DNA from: Clostridium sp. CAG:1193
GTDB lineage: Bacteria > Bacillota_I > Bacilli_A > RF39 > UBA660
Length of the DNA: 36,819 nt
NCBI GenBank assembly: GCA_000436255.1
Contig: HF990822.1
Location: 8,018-44,836, forward strand
Direction: 5' to 3'
In this document: positions 16,889 through 25,308 of the stretch, piece by piece
Position numbering within the stretch: position 1 is the first letter of the stretch
Layout of the letters: every line of letters starts with the position of its first letter
Program-made: the position numbers and the translations under genes
Notes under the pieces: generated by a model
The model's database searches: none
The model's input: only the letters and a program-made list of their open reading frames with translations
Told to the model about the DNA's origin: nothing

Positions 16889-17396
16889 GTATATATATTA
16901 TTGTTTTAAAAAATATTTCTATATCTAATTTAAAACTAATGTTATCTATATAAATATCATCATATTTAAGTTTTTCTTTATGTGTAAGTGTTGTTCTTCC
17001 TTTAATTTGTGCTAAACCTGTAATACCTGGTCTTACTGTATGTCTTTTTTTATTATACATACTTGGAAGTGTATCTCCTTCTATAAATGGTCTTGGTCCA
17101 ATTAAAGACATATCGCCTTTTAATACATTAAATAACTGTAATATCTCATCAACACCAGTTTTTCTTATAAATCTACTTACTTTTGTCGTGTTTTTAGTAT
17201 TATCATCCATTGTTTTAAACTTATACATAGTATACACTTTTTCATTTAGGCCAATTCTTTTTTGTTTATATATTATTTTACCTTTAAATTCTATTTTCGT
17301 AATAATACACATTAATATCATAACTGGAAATAATATTACTATAAATATTAAGGATAAAATAATATCAAGTAATCTCTTTATATATTTCTTATACAT
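16869..17396 (-). CDS. Bacterial sugar transferase (monotopic phosphoglycosyl transferase)
   Basis: A 175-residue, PglC-size member of the family that transfers a sugar phosphate from a UDP-sugar to undecaprenyl phosphate, the first step of many surface glycans. A membrane-inserted N-terminal helix (LLDIILSLIFIVILFPVMIL) is followed by YKQKRIGLNEKVYTMYKFKTM, VDEILQLFNVLKGDMSLIGPRPF and RPGITGLAQIKGR, the family core. The start at 17396 overlaps the rnc stop by one base (TGATG), so translation is probably coupled. Having a glycan-priming enzyme beside a surface-protein locus may be meaningful, but it is in the rnc operon. Confidence 0.93.
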   Translation of the reverse strand: MYKKYIKRLLDIILSLIFIVILFPVMILMCIITKIEFKGKIIYKQKRIGLNEKVYTMYKFKTMDDNTKNTTKVSRFIRKTGVDEILQLFNVLKGDMSLIGPRPFIEGDTLPSMYNKKRHTVRPGITGLAQIKGRTTLTHKEKLKYDDIYIDNISFKLDIEIFFKTIIYILKQIFS

Positions 17397-18055
17397 CACT
17401 TTGCCATTTTTTTAAGTGCATCATGTGCGGCATTTTGTTCAGCTTCTTTTTTAGTTTTACCTGATCCACTTCCGTATATTATGTTTTCAACTACTACATT
17501 TACTACAAACTCTTTATCATGTGCGGGACCTGTTTCTTTTATTACTACATATTCAAGTGTTTTTCTATCTGTCTGTACCATTTCTTGTAATATAGATTTA
17601 TAATCATTAAATATCTCTTCATTCTTTTTAATAGATAAAATAACTGTATTATTTACAAATTCTTTTGTTTTTTCCATTCCCTGATCTATATATAAAGCAC
17701 CAATAAAAGCCTCAAAAGAATCTGCAAGTATTGCTTTTTTTTGCCTTCCACCAGTTAATTCTTCACCTTTACCTAATCTTAAATACTCATCAAAATGTTC
17801 TTTTAATGCATACTCTGCTAAAGCATCTTCACATACATGAGATGCTCTTAACTTTGTCATAGCACCTTCTTCTAAATTAACATTTTTATATAAATATTCA
17901 CTAACTATAAAATCAAGTATTTTATCTCCTAAAAATTCTAATCTTTCATAACTTGTACTACTTTTATTCTCATTACAATAAGAAGTATGTGTAAAAGCTA
18001 TTTCATATAATGAAATATTATTAGTTACTATATTTAATTTATCAAGTATTTCCAT
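17396..18055 (-). CDS. rnc: Ribonuclease III
   Basis: Double-strand-specific endonuclease for rRNA and mRNA processing. The 219-residue protein carries the signature ERLEFLGDKILDFIVSEYL (acidic catalytic residues), DSFEAFIGALYIDQG, and a C-terminal dsRNA-binding domain (residues about 150-217, ending GSGKTKKEAEQNAAHDALK). Start at 18055 after GGTGGTGAG. It sits between a zinc-ribbon gene and the sugar transferase in a minus-strand operon. Confidence 0.97.
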   Translation of the reverse strand: MEILDKLNIVTNNISLYEIAFTHTSYCNENKSSTSYERLEFLGDKILDFIVSEYLYKNVNLEEGAMTKLRASHVCEDALAEYALKEHFDEYLRLGKGEELTGGRQKKAILADSFEAFIGALYIDQGMEKTKEFVNNTVILSIKKNEEIFNDYKSILQEMVQTDRKTLEYVVIKETGPAHDKEFVVNVVVENIIYGSGSGKTKKEAEQNAAHDALKKMAK

Positions 18056-18076
18056 AACTCACCACCTTAATATATT

Positions 18077-18301
18077 TTATTTTTCTTTTATTTCATCTTT
18101 TTTTAGATATGGTTCAATTTCTTTATCTGTATTTAAATTAATAATTAAATAACATGTTAAAGCTCCTAAAACTATTAATCCTAAGAATATAAATATAATT
18201 CCTTTTTTAGATACCATTTTTTCTTCTCTTAATTTAGCACCACAATTAACGCAATAATCTTTTACATCAATCATTTCTTGACCACATTTTGGACAATTCA
18301 T
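18077..18301 (-). CDS. Zinc-ribbon, single-span membrane protein
   Basis: A 74-residue protein with an N-terminal zinc ribbon (CPKCGQEMIDVKDYCVNCG, two CxxC knuckles), a basic linker, a transmembrane helix at about 34-54 (IIFIFLGLIVLGALTCYLI) and a short charged tail. The zinc-ribbon-plus-helix type is common in Firmicutes without assigned function. It lies four bases after the tgt stop, within the tgt-rnc operon. Confidence 0.8.
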   Translation of the reverse strand: MNCPKCGQEMIDVKDYCVNCGAKLREEKMVSKKGIIFIFLGLIVLGALTCYLIINLNTDKEIEPYLKKDEIKEK

Positions 18302-18305
18302 ATTT

Positions 18306-19409
18306 TCACTTCCTATAATTCTTTATAAATTCATCTTTAAATTCTAATAATGTATCGCTATCTATATGGCTTCTTATATCTTCTGTAAGTTTTATTAAAA
18401 ATCTTATATTATGTATTGATAAAAGTGTACCTGCAAGCATTTCATCACATATAAGAAGGTGTCTTATATATGCTTTTGTATAGTACTTACATGTATAACA
18501 ATCGCAAGAATCTTCTATACTTGTAAAATCTGTTTTAAATTTAGCATTCTTTAAATTGATTTTCCCGTTTCTTGTAAATGCATTACCATGTCTTGCTATT
18601 CTTGTAGGAAGTACACAATCAAACATATCAATTCCTCTTACTACACCTTCTAAAATATCTATAGGATCTCCAACACCCATTAAATATCTTGGTTTATCAA
18701 GAGGCAAATACTTAGTTGAATCTGATATCATTTTATACATTTTATCCTTTGGTTCACCTACTGATGTTCCACCAACAGTATAACCTGGTAAATCTAACTT
18801 AACCATTTCTGTTGCAGAATAGCGTCTTAAATCTTCAAATTCACCACCTTGACATACTCCAAATAATAACTGATCTGTTGTGTGCTCATCTTTGCATCTT
18901 TTAGCCCATCTTAAAGTTCTTTCAACACTATTTTTCATATATTCATAACTAGATGGATAAGCAGGACATTCATCAAAACATATAATTATATCAGCACCTA
19001 ATTTTTCTTGTATTTGAATTGATTTTTCAGGAGTTAAAAATAAAGTTTTTCCATCTATGTTACTTTTAAATGTTACTCCCTCTTCTTTTATATCTTTTGG
19101 TTTTGCTAAAGAAAATACTTGAAAACCTCCACTATCTGTTAACATAGGTCCATCATAATTCATAAATTTATGAACACCACCTGCACTAGCAACTATATCT
19201 TCTCCTGGTCTTTCCCATAAATGATATGTATTAGCAAGTATAATTGCACTTCCACATTCTTTAACCATCTCTGGTGTCATACCTTTTACAGTAGCTTGTG
19301 TTCCAACTGGCATAAACATTGGTGTTTTATATTCTTTTCCATTAATTGTTATTAAACCATTTCTTGCATTTGTATTTTTTTCATCTTTTATACTTTTAAA
19401 TATTGTCAT
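18306..19409 (-). CDS. tgt: tRNA-guanine transglycosylase
   Basis: Exchanges guanine-34 for preQ1 in tRNAs with GUN anticodons, a step of queuosine synthesis. The 367-residue enzyme shows TDSGGFQVFSL (general acid/base Asp), FDECPAYP, GVGDPIDILEGV, MFDCVLPTRIARHG (nucleophile Asp), and the zinc site CDCYTCKYYTKAYIRHL. It follows queA by three bases, and its AAAGGAG lies in the end of queA. No preQ1 riboswitch was recognised ahead of the pair. Confidence 0.98.
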   Translation of the reverse strand: MTIFKSIKDEKNTNARNGLITINGKEYKTPMFMPVGTQATVKGMTPEMVKECGSAIILANTYHLWERPGEDIVASAGGVHKFMNYDGPMLTDSGGFQVFSLAKPKDIKEEGVTFKSNIDGKTLFLTPEKSIQIQEKLGADIIICFDECPAYPSSYEYMKNSVERTLRWAKRCKDEHTTDQLLFGVCQGGEFEDLRRYSATEMVKLDLPGYTVGGTSVGEPKDKMYKMISDSTKYLPLDKPRYLMGVGDPIDILEGVVRGIDMFDCVLPTRIARHGNAFTRNGKINLKNAKFKTDFTSIEDSCDCYTCKYYTKAYIRHLLICDEMLAGTLLSIHNIRFLIKLTEDIRSHIDSDTLLEFKDEFIKNYRK

Positions 19410-19412
19410 AAC

Positions 19413-20438
19413 TTACTCCTTTATAAACATTGCATCTCCAAAAGAGAAGAACCTATATTCTAATTTTACTGCCTCTTTATATGCATTCATTATATTTTCT
19501 TTACCCGCAAGTGCACTTACAAGCATAATAAGTGTTGATTTTGGTAAATGAAAATTAGTTATTAACTCATCAATTCCTTTAAATTCATATCCCGGATATA
19601 TAAATATATCTGTAAATCCACTGCATCCTACAAATTTATTATATTTACTTATAATAGTTTCAAGAACACGTGTTGATGTAGTTCCAACACTTATTATTTT
19701 ATTTCCTTTATTTTTAGCATTATTTAATATATCTGCAACTTCATCAGTCATTTTATAATATTCACTATGCATCTTATGTTTTTCTACATCTTCTACATTA
19801 ACAGGTCTAAACGTACCAAGACCAACATGCAATGTAACACTTACTACTTTTACACCTTTTTCTTTTATCTTCTCTAATAACTCATTAGTAAAATGTAATC
19901 CTGCAGTAGGTGCAGCTGCACTCCCTATATTTTTAGCATACACAGTTTGATATCTATCTTTTTCACTTAGTTTCTCATGTATATATGGAGGAAGTGGCAT
20001 TTCACCTAACTGATCTAATATTTCCATAAAAATACCATTATATATAAATTCAACATGTCTAATACCCTCATCAAATACACCAACACATTTAGCACTTAAA
20101 GAATCACTAAATTTAATTATTGTGCCTTCCTTTACTCTTTTAGCAGGTTTACATAAACATTCCCATATATCACCATCTATATTTTTAAGCATTAATACCT
20201 CAATAACTGCACCAGTTTCTTCCTTAGTACCAATAAGTCTTGCAGGTATTACCTTAGTATCATTAATTACCAAAACATCATCCTTATTTAAATAATCAAT
20301 AATATCAGCAAAATGCCTATGACTAATTTCCCCAGTATTTTTATCCAAAACAAGTAACCTTGAAGAATCCCTTTTTAAAAGAGGAGTCTGTGCGATTAAA
20401 TCTTCAGGTAAATAATAATCAAAATCATCTGTTTTCAT
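19413..20438 (-). CDS. queA: S-adenosylmethionine:tRNA ribosyltransferase-isomerase
   Basis: Converts preQ1-tRNA to epoxyqueuosine-tRNA. The 341-residue protein contains FDYYLPEDLIAQTPLLKRDSSRLL at the start, NDTKVIPARLIG, TAGLHFTNELL, VTLHVGLGTFRPV, and TNFHLPKSTLIMLVSAL, all family hallmarks. The ATG at 20438 follows GGAGG at good spacing; an upstream in-frame start at 20465 lacks one. It is transcribed with tgt. Confidence 0.98.
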   Translation of the reverse strand: MKTDDFDYYLPEDLIAQTPLLKRDSSRLLVLDKNTGEISHRHFADIIDYLNKDDVLVINDTKVIPARLIGTKEETGAVIEVLMLKNIDGDIWECLCKPAKRVKEGTIIKFSDSLSAKCVGVFDEGIRHVEFIYNGIFMEILDQLGEMPLPPYIHEKLSEKDRYQTVYAKNIGSAAAPTAGLHFTNELLEKIKEKGVKVVSVTLHVGLGTFRPVNVEDVEKHKMHSEYYKMTDEVADILNNAKNKGNKIISVGTTSTRVLETIISKYNKFVGCSGFTDIFIYPGYEFKGIDELITNFHLPKSTLIMLVSALAGKENIMNAYKEAVKLEYRFFSFGDAMFIKE

Positions 20439-20594
20439 ATTTCCTCCAATCAAACTCATTCGCAAAAGATTATACCATTATTTTACGTTTTTTTAAAGTC
20501 ATATTAAATTTTAATATAACCCACGCTATTTTAGGCAATCGACAAAATAATTATTATTACATAATATAATTGCACTTTGAAAACACATTGCCAT

Positions 20595-20616
20595 AAAAAG
20601 ACTACTTAAAGTAGTC
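20595..20616 (-). terminator. Probable terminator after ruvB
   Basis: On the minus strand GACTAC (20616-20611), a TTTAA loop and GTAGTC (20605-20600), followed by five T. The ruvB stop lies in the loop. Confidence 0.7.
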
Positions 20617-21610
20617 CTTGTTGATGATTAATTTTTAAATGTTCATACGCTTTTTCAGTAGCCATTCTTCCCCTGTTTGTTCTTTTTAAAAGACCTTGTT
20701 GTAATAAATATGGTTCATATACATCCTCAATAGTAGTTACTTCTTCTCCAATTGAAGATGCTAAAGCATCTATACCAACTGGACCCCCATTAAATCTAGT
20801 AATAATTGCTTTTAATAATGCAATATCTGTCTCATCAAGTCCAATATCATCTACACCAAGTCTACTAAGCGCTAACTTAGCAATAGATAAATCAATCATA
20901 CCATTACCCATTACAAGAGCAAAATCACGTGTTCTTTTTAATAATCTATTTGCTATTCTTGGGGTACCTCTACTTCTTTTTGCTATTTCTAAAGCAGCAT
21001 CAGAATCAATATTTACATTTAATACTCTACATGTCCTGTAAACTATTTGTTCAAGTTCTTCTATAGTATAATAATTTAACTTTGATATAATTCCAAATCT
21101 ATCTCTAAGAGGAGATGATAAATCTCCTACTCTAGTAGTTGCTCCTACTAAAGTAAATGGTGGAAGATCTATTTTAATATTCCTGCTATTACCATCACTA
21201 CCCACTATAATATCCAAAGTAAAATCTTCCATTGCAGGATATAATATCTCTTCTATATATCTTGGCATACGATGTATTTCATCAATAAATAATACATCAT
21301 TAGGTTCAAGAGTTGAAAGTATAGCAGCTAAATCACCACTTTTTTCAATAGATGGACCAGATGCTGTTTTAATATTTGTACCAAGTTCATTAGCAATAAT
21401 ATAAGATAAAGTAGTTTTACCAAGACCAGGAGGTCCATATAAAAGCACATGATCAAGAGTCTCTCCCCTTAGTTTAGAAGACTCAATAAAAACCTTTAAG
21501 TTCTCTTTAACATCTTTTTGACCAATATATTCATCAATAGAATCAGGTCTTATAGATGCTTCAAAAGTATCCTCTTCACTCTTTTTATTATTTAAAACAG
21601 TTTCTTCCAT
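20606..21610 (-). CDS. ruvB: Holliday junction branch migration ATPase RuvB
   Basis: Hexameric motor that with RuvA drives Holliday junction branch migration. 334 residues: RPDSIDEYIGQKDVKENL at the N-terminus, Walker A GPPGLGKTTLSYIIA, Walker B DEIHRMPR, sensor 1 GATTRVGDLSSPLRDRFG, and a winged-helix C-terminal domain (EPYLLQQGLLKRTNRGRMAT). It starts seven bases after ruvA's stop. A recombination operon directly beside a recombining repeat locus is noteworthy, though ruvAB-queA-tgt order is standard. Confidence 0.98.
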   Translation of the reverse strand: MEETVLNNKKSEEDTFEASIRPDSIDEYIGQKDVKENLKVFIESSKLRGETLDHVLLYGPPGLGKTTLSYIIANELGTNIKTASGPSIEKSGDLAAILSTLEPNDVLFIDEIHRMPRYIEEILYPAMEDFTLDIIVGSDGNSRNIKIDLPPFTLVGATTRVGDLSSPLRDRFGIISKLNYYTIEELEQIVYRTCRVLNVNIDSDAALEIAKRSRGTPRIANRLLKRTRDFALVMGNGMIDLSIAKLALSRLGVDDIGLDETDIALLKAIITRFNGGPVGIDALASSIGEEVTTIEDVYEPYLLQQGLLKRTNRGRMATEKAYEHLKINHQQGLL

Positions 21611-21617
21611 AATTCAC

Positions 21618-22172
21618 CTACCTAAGCAATAACTTTAGTGCCTCTTTAATTTGAGACTCAACACTATCCTCTTTATTTAATTTAGGAATAACCTTTGTAA
21701 TATCAGATCCTTTATATCCTAAAGCCTTTAATGCTTCAACTACATCATCATTAGTATCATTAATAATAGCATCCTCACTTAATACAAGTTTTCCCTTTAA
21801 ATCAAGTACTATTTGTCTAGCAACCTTCTCACCTATCTTAGGAAACTTTTTTAAATACAAAATATTTTCCCTATTAATAGCATCAATAATACCATTAATA
21901 CTACCAGTAGCAAGTATAGGTAAAGCCATCTTAGGTCCAAGACCCTTAACATCAATTAACTTTAAAAACAAATCTTTCTCCTCAACACTATTAAACCCAT
22001 ATATAGAATGCTCATCCTCACGTATATGCTCATAAGTATATATTTTATACTCACTACCTTCCTTAAACATATATGGATTAGGAGTATTTATTTTATATCC
22101 AATACCATTATTATCAAGAACGATATAACCGGGCATTATCTCAGTAATAACCCCCTTAATATATGAATACAT
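21618..22172 (-). CDS. ruvA: Holliday junction DNA-binding protein RuvA
   Basis: Tetrameric junction-binding partner of RuvB. 184 residues: N-terminal OB-fold (MYSYIKGVITEIMPGYIVLDNNG), helix-hairpin-helix domain with LIDVKGLGPKMALPIL and KFPKIGEKVARQIVLDLKGK, and a C-terminal domain III (VVEALKALGYKGSDI) that contacts RuvB. Slightly shorter than the usual 200. Expressed from the promoter just upstream. Confidence 0.96.
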   Translation of the reverse strand: MYSYIKGVITEIMPGYIVLDNNGIGYKINTPNPYMFKEGSEYKIYTYEHIREDEHSIYGFNSVEEKDLFLKLIDVKGLGPKMALPILATGSINGIIDAINRENILYLKKFPKIGEKVARQIVLDLKGKLVLSEDAIINDTNDDVVEALKALGYKGSDITKVIPKLNKEDSVESQIKEALKLLLR

Positions 22173-22196
22173 ACTATCACCTCACTATATATACCA

Positions 22197-22225
22197 ATTA
22201 TACACTACAAACTAATGTTTGTAAA
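22197..22225 (-). promoter_or_regulatory. Promoter of the ruvAB operon
   Basis: On the minus strand TTTACA (22225-22220), a 17-base spacer and TATAAT (22202-22197), about 25 bases before the ruvA start, with AGGTGA as ribosome site. Confidence 0.8.
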
Positions 22226-22227
22226 TG

Positions 22228-22251
22228 AAAAGACTAGTAAAAACTAATCTT
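22228..22251 (-). terminator. Terminator of the minus-strand DUF285 fragment
   Basis: On the minus strand AAAGATTAGT, a TTTT loop and ACTAGTCTTT form a 10-bp stem (one G-U), followed by TCATTT. It separates the DUF285 gene end from the ruvA promoter. Confidence 0.65.
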
Positions 22252-22256
22252 TAGAA

Positions 22257-22707
22257 TTATGATTTAACTACAAATGTTAGTCCGGAAGGTCTATAAGTAG
22301 TACTTGCATTAAATCTATCTGCATCTTCTTGTGTACGAGCATATCCTGTTGTGGCTCTGCTTGAATAAAACATATAACTCATATCTGTTACTTTACTTGT
22401 ATCAAAACTACTTAAATCTAATGTTGTTGCTGCACTACTAGTAAACATATTACTCATATTTGTTACTTTACTTGTGTCAAAACTAGATAAGTCTAGACTT
22501 GTTGCAGCACATACTCCAAACATCCTCATCATATCTGTTACTTTACTTGTATCAAAGCTTGATACATCTATACTTGTTGCTTTACTATTATAAAACATAT
22601 TACTCATATCTGTTACTTTTGACGTATCAAAACTACTTAAATCTAAACTTGTTACTTTAGTACCTGCAAACATCCAACTCATATCTGTTACTTTTGACGT
22701 ATCAAAA
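22257..22707 (-). pseudogene. DUF285 repeat cassette with intact C-terminal end, no start
   Basis: Reading minus strand from 22707: about five and a half DUF285 units of the form LDLSSFDTSKVTDMSxMFxxSxAT, then the C-terminal cap ATTGYARTQEDADRF and NASTTYRPSGLTFVVKS, stop and terminator. It therefore has a real 3' end. Its 5' end stops abruptly at 22707, where the next base belongs to plus-strand repeat DNA, so leader and Cys domain are missing. It is co-oriented with ruvAB. It reads as the distal half of a surface-protein gene whose front was exchanged or left behind by inversion. Confidence 0.75.
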
Positions 22708-24222
22708 GATAAACCAATAGTGAGTATGTACAAAATGTTTTCTGGTAGTAAAGCAGAAAGTATAGATACATCAAGTTTTGACACGACAAATGTAACTGAT
22801 ATGAATTTTATGTTTGATTCTAGTAAAGCAACAGAAATAAAAGGTTTAGAAAACTTTGATACATCAAAGGTAATAGATATGGGTAGTATGTTTTATCAAA
22901 GTGCAGCAACAAGCCTAAATTTAAGTAGTTTTGATACTTCAAATGTAACATATATGAATGGTATGTTTGAACATAGTGCTGCTACTACTATAAAAGGCTT
23001 AGAAAAGTTTGACACTTCTAATGTAACATACATGAGTCATATGTTTGCTTGGAGTAAAGTAGCAACATTAGATTTATCAAGTTTTGATACATCAAAAGTA
23101 ACAGCTATGCCTTATATGTTTTGGGAAAGTGTTGCAACAGAAATAAAAGGTTTAGAAAATTTTGATACAAGTAATGTAACAAGTATGGGTGGTATGTTTG
23201 GTAGGATGGATAACTTAACAATCTTAGATTTAAGTAATTTTGACACAAGTAATGTAACAAATATGCAACAAATGTTTAATGCATGTGCTGCAACTATTAT
23301 AAAGGGGTTAGAAAATTTTGATACAAGTAACGTAACAAGTATGGATAGTATGTTTGCAAGTACTAAAGTAGCAACATTAGATTTAAGCAGTTTTGACACA
23401 AGTAATGTAACAGATATGAAGTATATGTTTAGTCATAGTATTGCAACCGAAATTAAAGGTTTAGAAAATTTTAATACAAGTAATGTAATAACTATGAACA
23501 GTATGTTTCAAAATAGTGTTGTACCAAGTTTAGATTTAAGTAGTTTTGATACCTCAAAAGTAACCAATATGTATTGGATGTTTTCTGGTAGTGCCGCAAC
23601 TGAAATAAAAGGCTTAGAAAATTTTAATACAAGCAATGTAACAAATATGGAGCGTACAAATGTCACGGATATGAAGCGTATGTTTACGAGAAGTGCTGCA
23701 ACTGAAATAAAGGGTTTAGAAAACTTTAACACATCAAACGTAACCAATATGAGTCAGATGTTTTCATATAGTAAAGCAACAACATTAGATTTAAGTAGTT
23801 TTGATACCTCAAAAGTAACCAATATGTATTGGATGTTTTCTGGTAGTGCCGCAACTGAAATAAAAGGCTTAGAAAATTTTAATACAAGCAATGTAACAAA
23901 TATGGAGCGTATGTTTTCTGGTAGTGCCGCAACAACATTGGATTTAAGTAGTTTTGATACAACGAATATAACAAATATGAGTTATATGTTTTGGGATAGT
24001 AAAGCAACAAGTATAGATTTAAGTAGTTTTGATACCTCAAAAGTAACCAATATGGAATGGATGTTTTGGGATAGTGCCGCAACGAGTTTGGATTTATCAA
24101 GTTTTGATACATCAAATGTAACGGATATGAGTTATATGTTTTCTAGTTGTAAAGCAACAACTGGATATGCACGTACACAGGAAGATGCAGATAGATTTAA
24201 TGCAAGTAACTTTATTACCTGA
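22708..24222 (+). pseudogene. Large leaderless DUF285 repeat cassette
   Basis: Open frame starting in DKPIVSMYKMF, the same point that follows the Cys domain in the 15684 gene, and continuing through about 20 units of roughly 24-25 residues. Two unit types alternate: LDLSSFDTSxVTxM and EIKGLENFDTSNVTxM, each followed by xxMFxxSxAT. It ends in the cap GYARTQEDADRFNAS and then, from 24209, leaves the cap's normal sequence (TTYRPSGLTFVVKS) for antisense repeat DNA and stops at TGA. Leader, promoter and ribosome site are all absent, so it is either a silent cassette or a disrupted gene. One unit is cut in frame (MERTNVTDM near 23650). Confidence 0.75.
23530..23911. repeat. 127-bp direct repeat pair within the plus cassette
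   Basis: 23530-23656 and 23785-23911 are identical by eye (offset 255 bp). The first copy ends at the truncated unit MERTNVTDM, so the pair brackets a deletion or duplication event. Confidence 0.88.
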
Positions 24223-25026
24223 AAACATACTATTCATTTTTGTTACATTTGATGTATCAAAACTTGATAAATTTAAAGTTGTTGCTTTACTATATGAAAA
24301 CATAAGACTCATATCTGTTACATTGCTTGTATTAAAGTTTTCTAAACCTTTTATTTCAGTTGCGGCACTTTTATTAAACATACTATACATATTTGTTACA
24401 TTACTTGTATTAAAACTACTTAAATCTAGACTTGTTGCTTTACTATTACAAAACATCCAACCCATATTTGTTGCTTTTGATGTATCAAAATTTTCTAAAC
24501 CTTTTATTTCAGTTGCAGCACTATTGTAAAACATCCAACTCATATCTGTTACTTTTGACGTATCAAAACTACTTAAATCTAAACTTGTTACTTTAGTACC
24601 TGCAAACATCCAACTCATATCTGTTACTTTTGACGTATCAAAACTTGATAAATCTAAACTTGTTACTTTATTACCTGAAAACATACTATTCATTTTTGTT
24701 ACATTTGATGTATCAAAACTTGATAAATTTAAAGTTGTTGCTTTACTATATGAAAACATAAGACTCATATCTGTTACATTGCTTGTATTAAAGTTTTCTA
24801 AACCTTTTATTTCAGTTGCGGCACTTTTATTAAACATACTATACATATTTGTTACATTACTTGTATTAAAACTACTTAAATCTAGACTTGTTGCTTTACT
24901 ATTACAAAACATCCAACCCATATTTGTTGCTTTTGATGTATCAAAATTTTCTAAACCTTTTATTTCAGTTGCAGCACTATTGTAAAACATCCAACTCATA
25001 TCTGTTACTTTTGACGTATCAAAACT
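24209..25026. repeat. 362-bp direct repeat pair within the minus cassette
   Basis: 24209-24570 and 24665-25026 appear identical by eye over 362 bp (offset 456 bp), covering several DUF285 units. The first copy begins exactly at the junction with the plus-strand cassette. Confidence 0.88.
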
Positions 25027-25233
25027 TGATAAATCTAAACTTGTTGCTTTACTTTCTTGAAACATACAATACATGGTTGTTACTTTACTTGTATCAAAAC
25101 TTGATAAATCTAAACTTGTTGCTTTACTACCAAAAAACATTTGGTACATACTCACTATTGGTTTATCATTTATTGTTCCACATAACTCTGTTGTTACTGG
25201 ATCTGTTGATGTTTTATCAGTAGGCCTCCTGGA
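24209..25233 (-). pseudogene. Minus-strand DUF285 cassette, truncated at both ends
   Basis: Open on the minus strand from 25233 (after an in-frame TAA at 25236-25234) through TDKTSTDPVTTELCGTINDK and PIVSMYQMFFGS, then about 13 DUF285 units, to a break at 24209 where it runs antisense into the plus-strand cassette. No prepilin leader, no Cys domain start, and no C-terminal cap. It contains a 362-bp internal duplication. A possible AGGAGG at 25225-25230 is followed by no suitable start before the GTG in IVSMYQ. Probably silent. Confidence 0.72.
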
Positions 25234-25263
25234 TTAACATTCGTAGTTAAAAGTAGTTAATAG

Positions 25264-25287
25264 ACGTTCAAATGTGAACGTTTTTTC
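25264..25287 (+). terminator. Plus-strand terminator with no plus-strand gene before it
   Basis: ACGTTCA (25264-25270), AATG loop, TGAACGT (25275-25281), then TTTTT. The DNA immediately upstream codes on the minus strand, so this terminator is orphaned. Confidence 0.85.
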
Positions 25288-25308
25288 TTTTATTAATTAT
25301 AAGTATGG

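Larger units (their letters stand above)
22602..24643. repeat. 106-bp repeat shared by the two minus cassettes
   Basis: 22602-22707 equals 24538-24643 in the same orientation. The identity ends exactly where the left cassette meets plus-strand DNA (22707/22708), so that junction looks like a recombination or assembly switch out of this shared block. Confidence 0.85.
22708..25167. repeat. 48-bp inverted repeats bounding the mosaic
   Basis: 22708-22755 and the reverse complement of 25120-25167 agree at 46 of 48 positions; both encode the start of the repeat domain (DKPIVSMY.MF.GSKA). They could support inversion of the 2.4 kb between them. Confidence 0.85.

Noticed and set aside
20439..20600. 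preQ1 riboswitch before queA-tgt
   Set aside because: I could not find the preQ1 aptamer pattern on the minus strand upstream of queA; only AT-rich DNA is seen.
22708..25233. Opposite-strand open frames through the repeat arrays (for example 23112-23399 minus, 24167-24529 plus, 24888-25223 plus)
   Set aside because: They are antisense shadows of the repeats, with Leu/Ile/Tyr-rich, repetitive translations and no ribosome sites.
15684..25233. CRISPR array
   Set aside because: The regular repeats of about 72 bp are coding, vary between units and translate to DUF285 motifs; there are no unique spacers of constant size.
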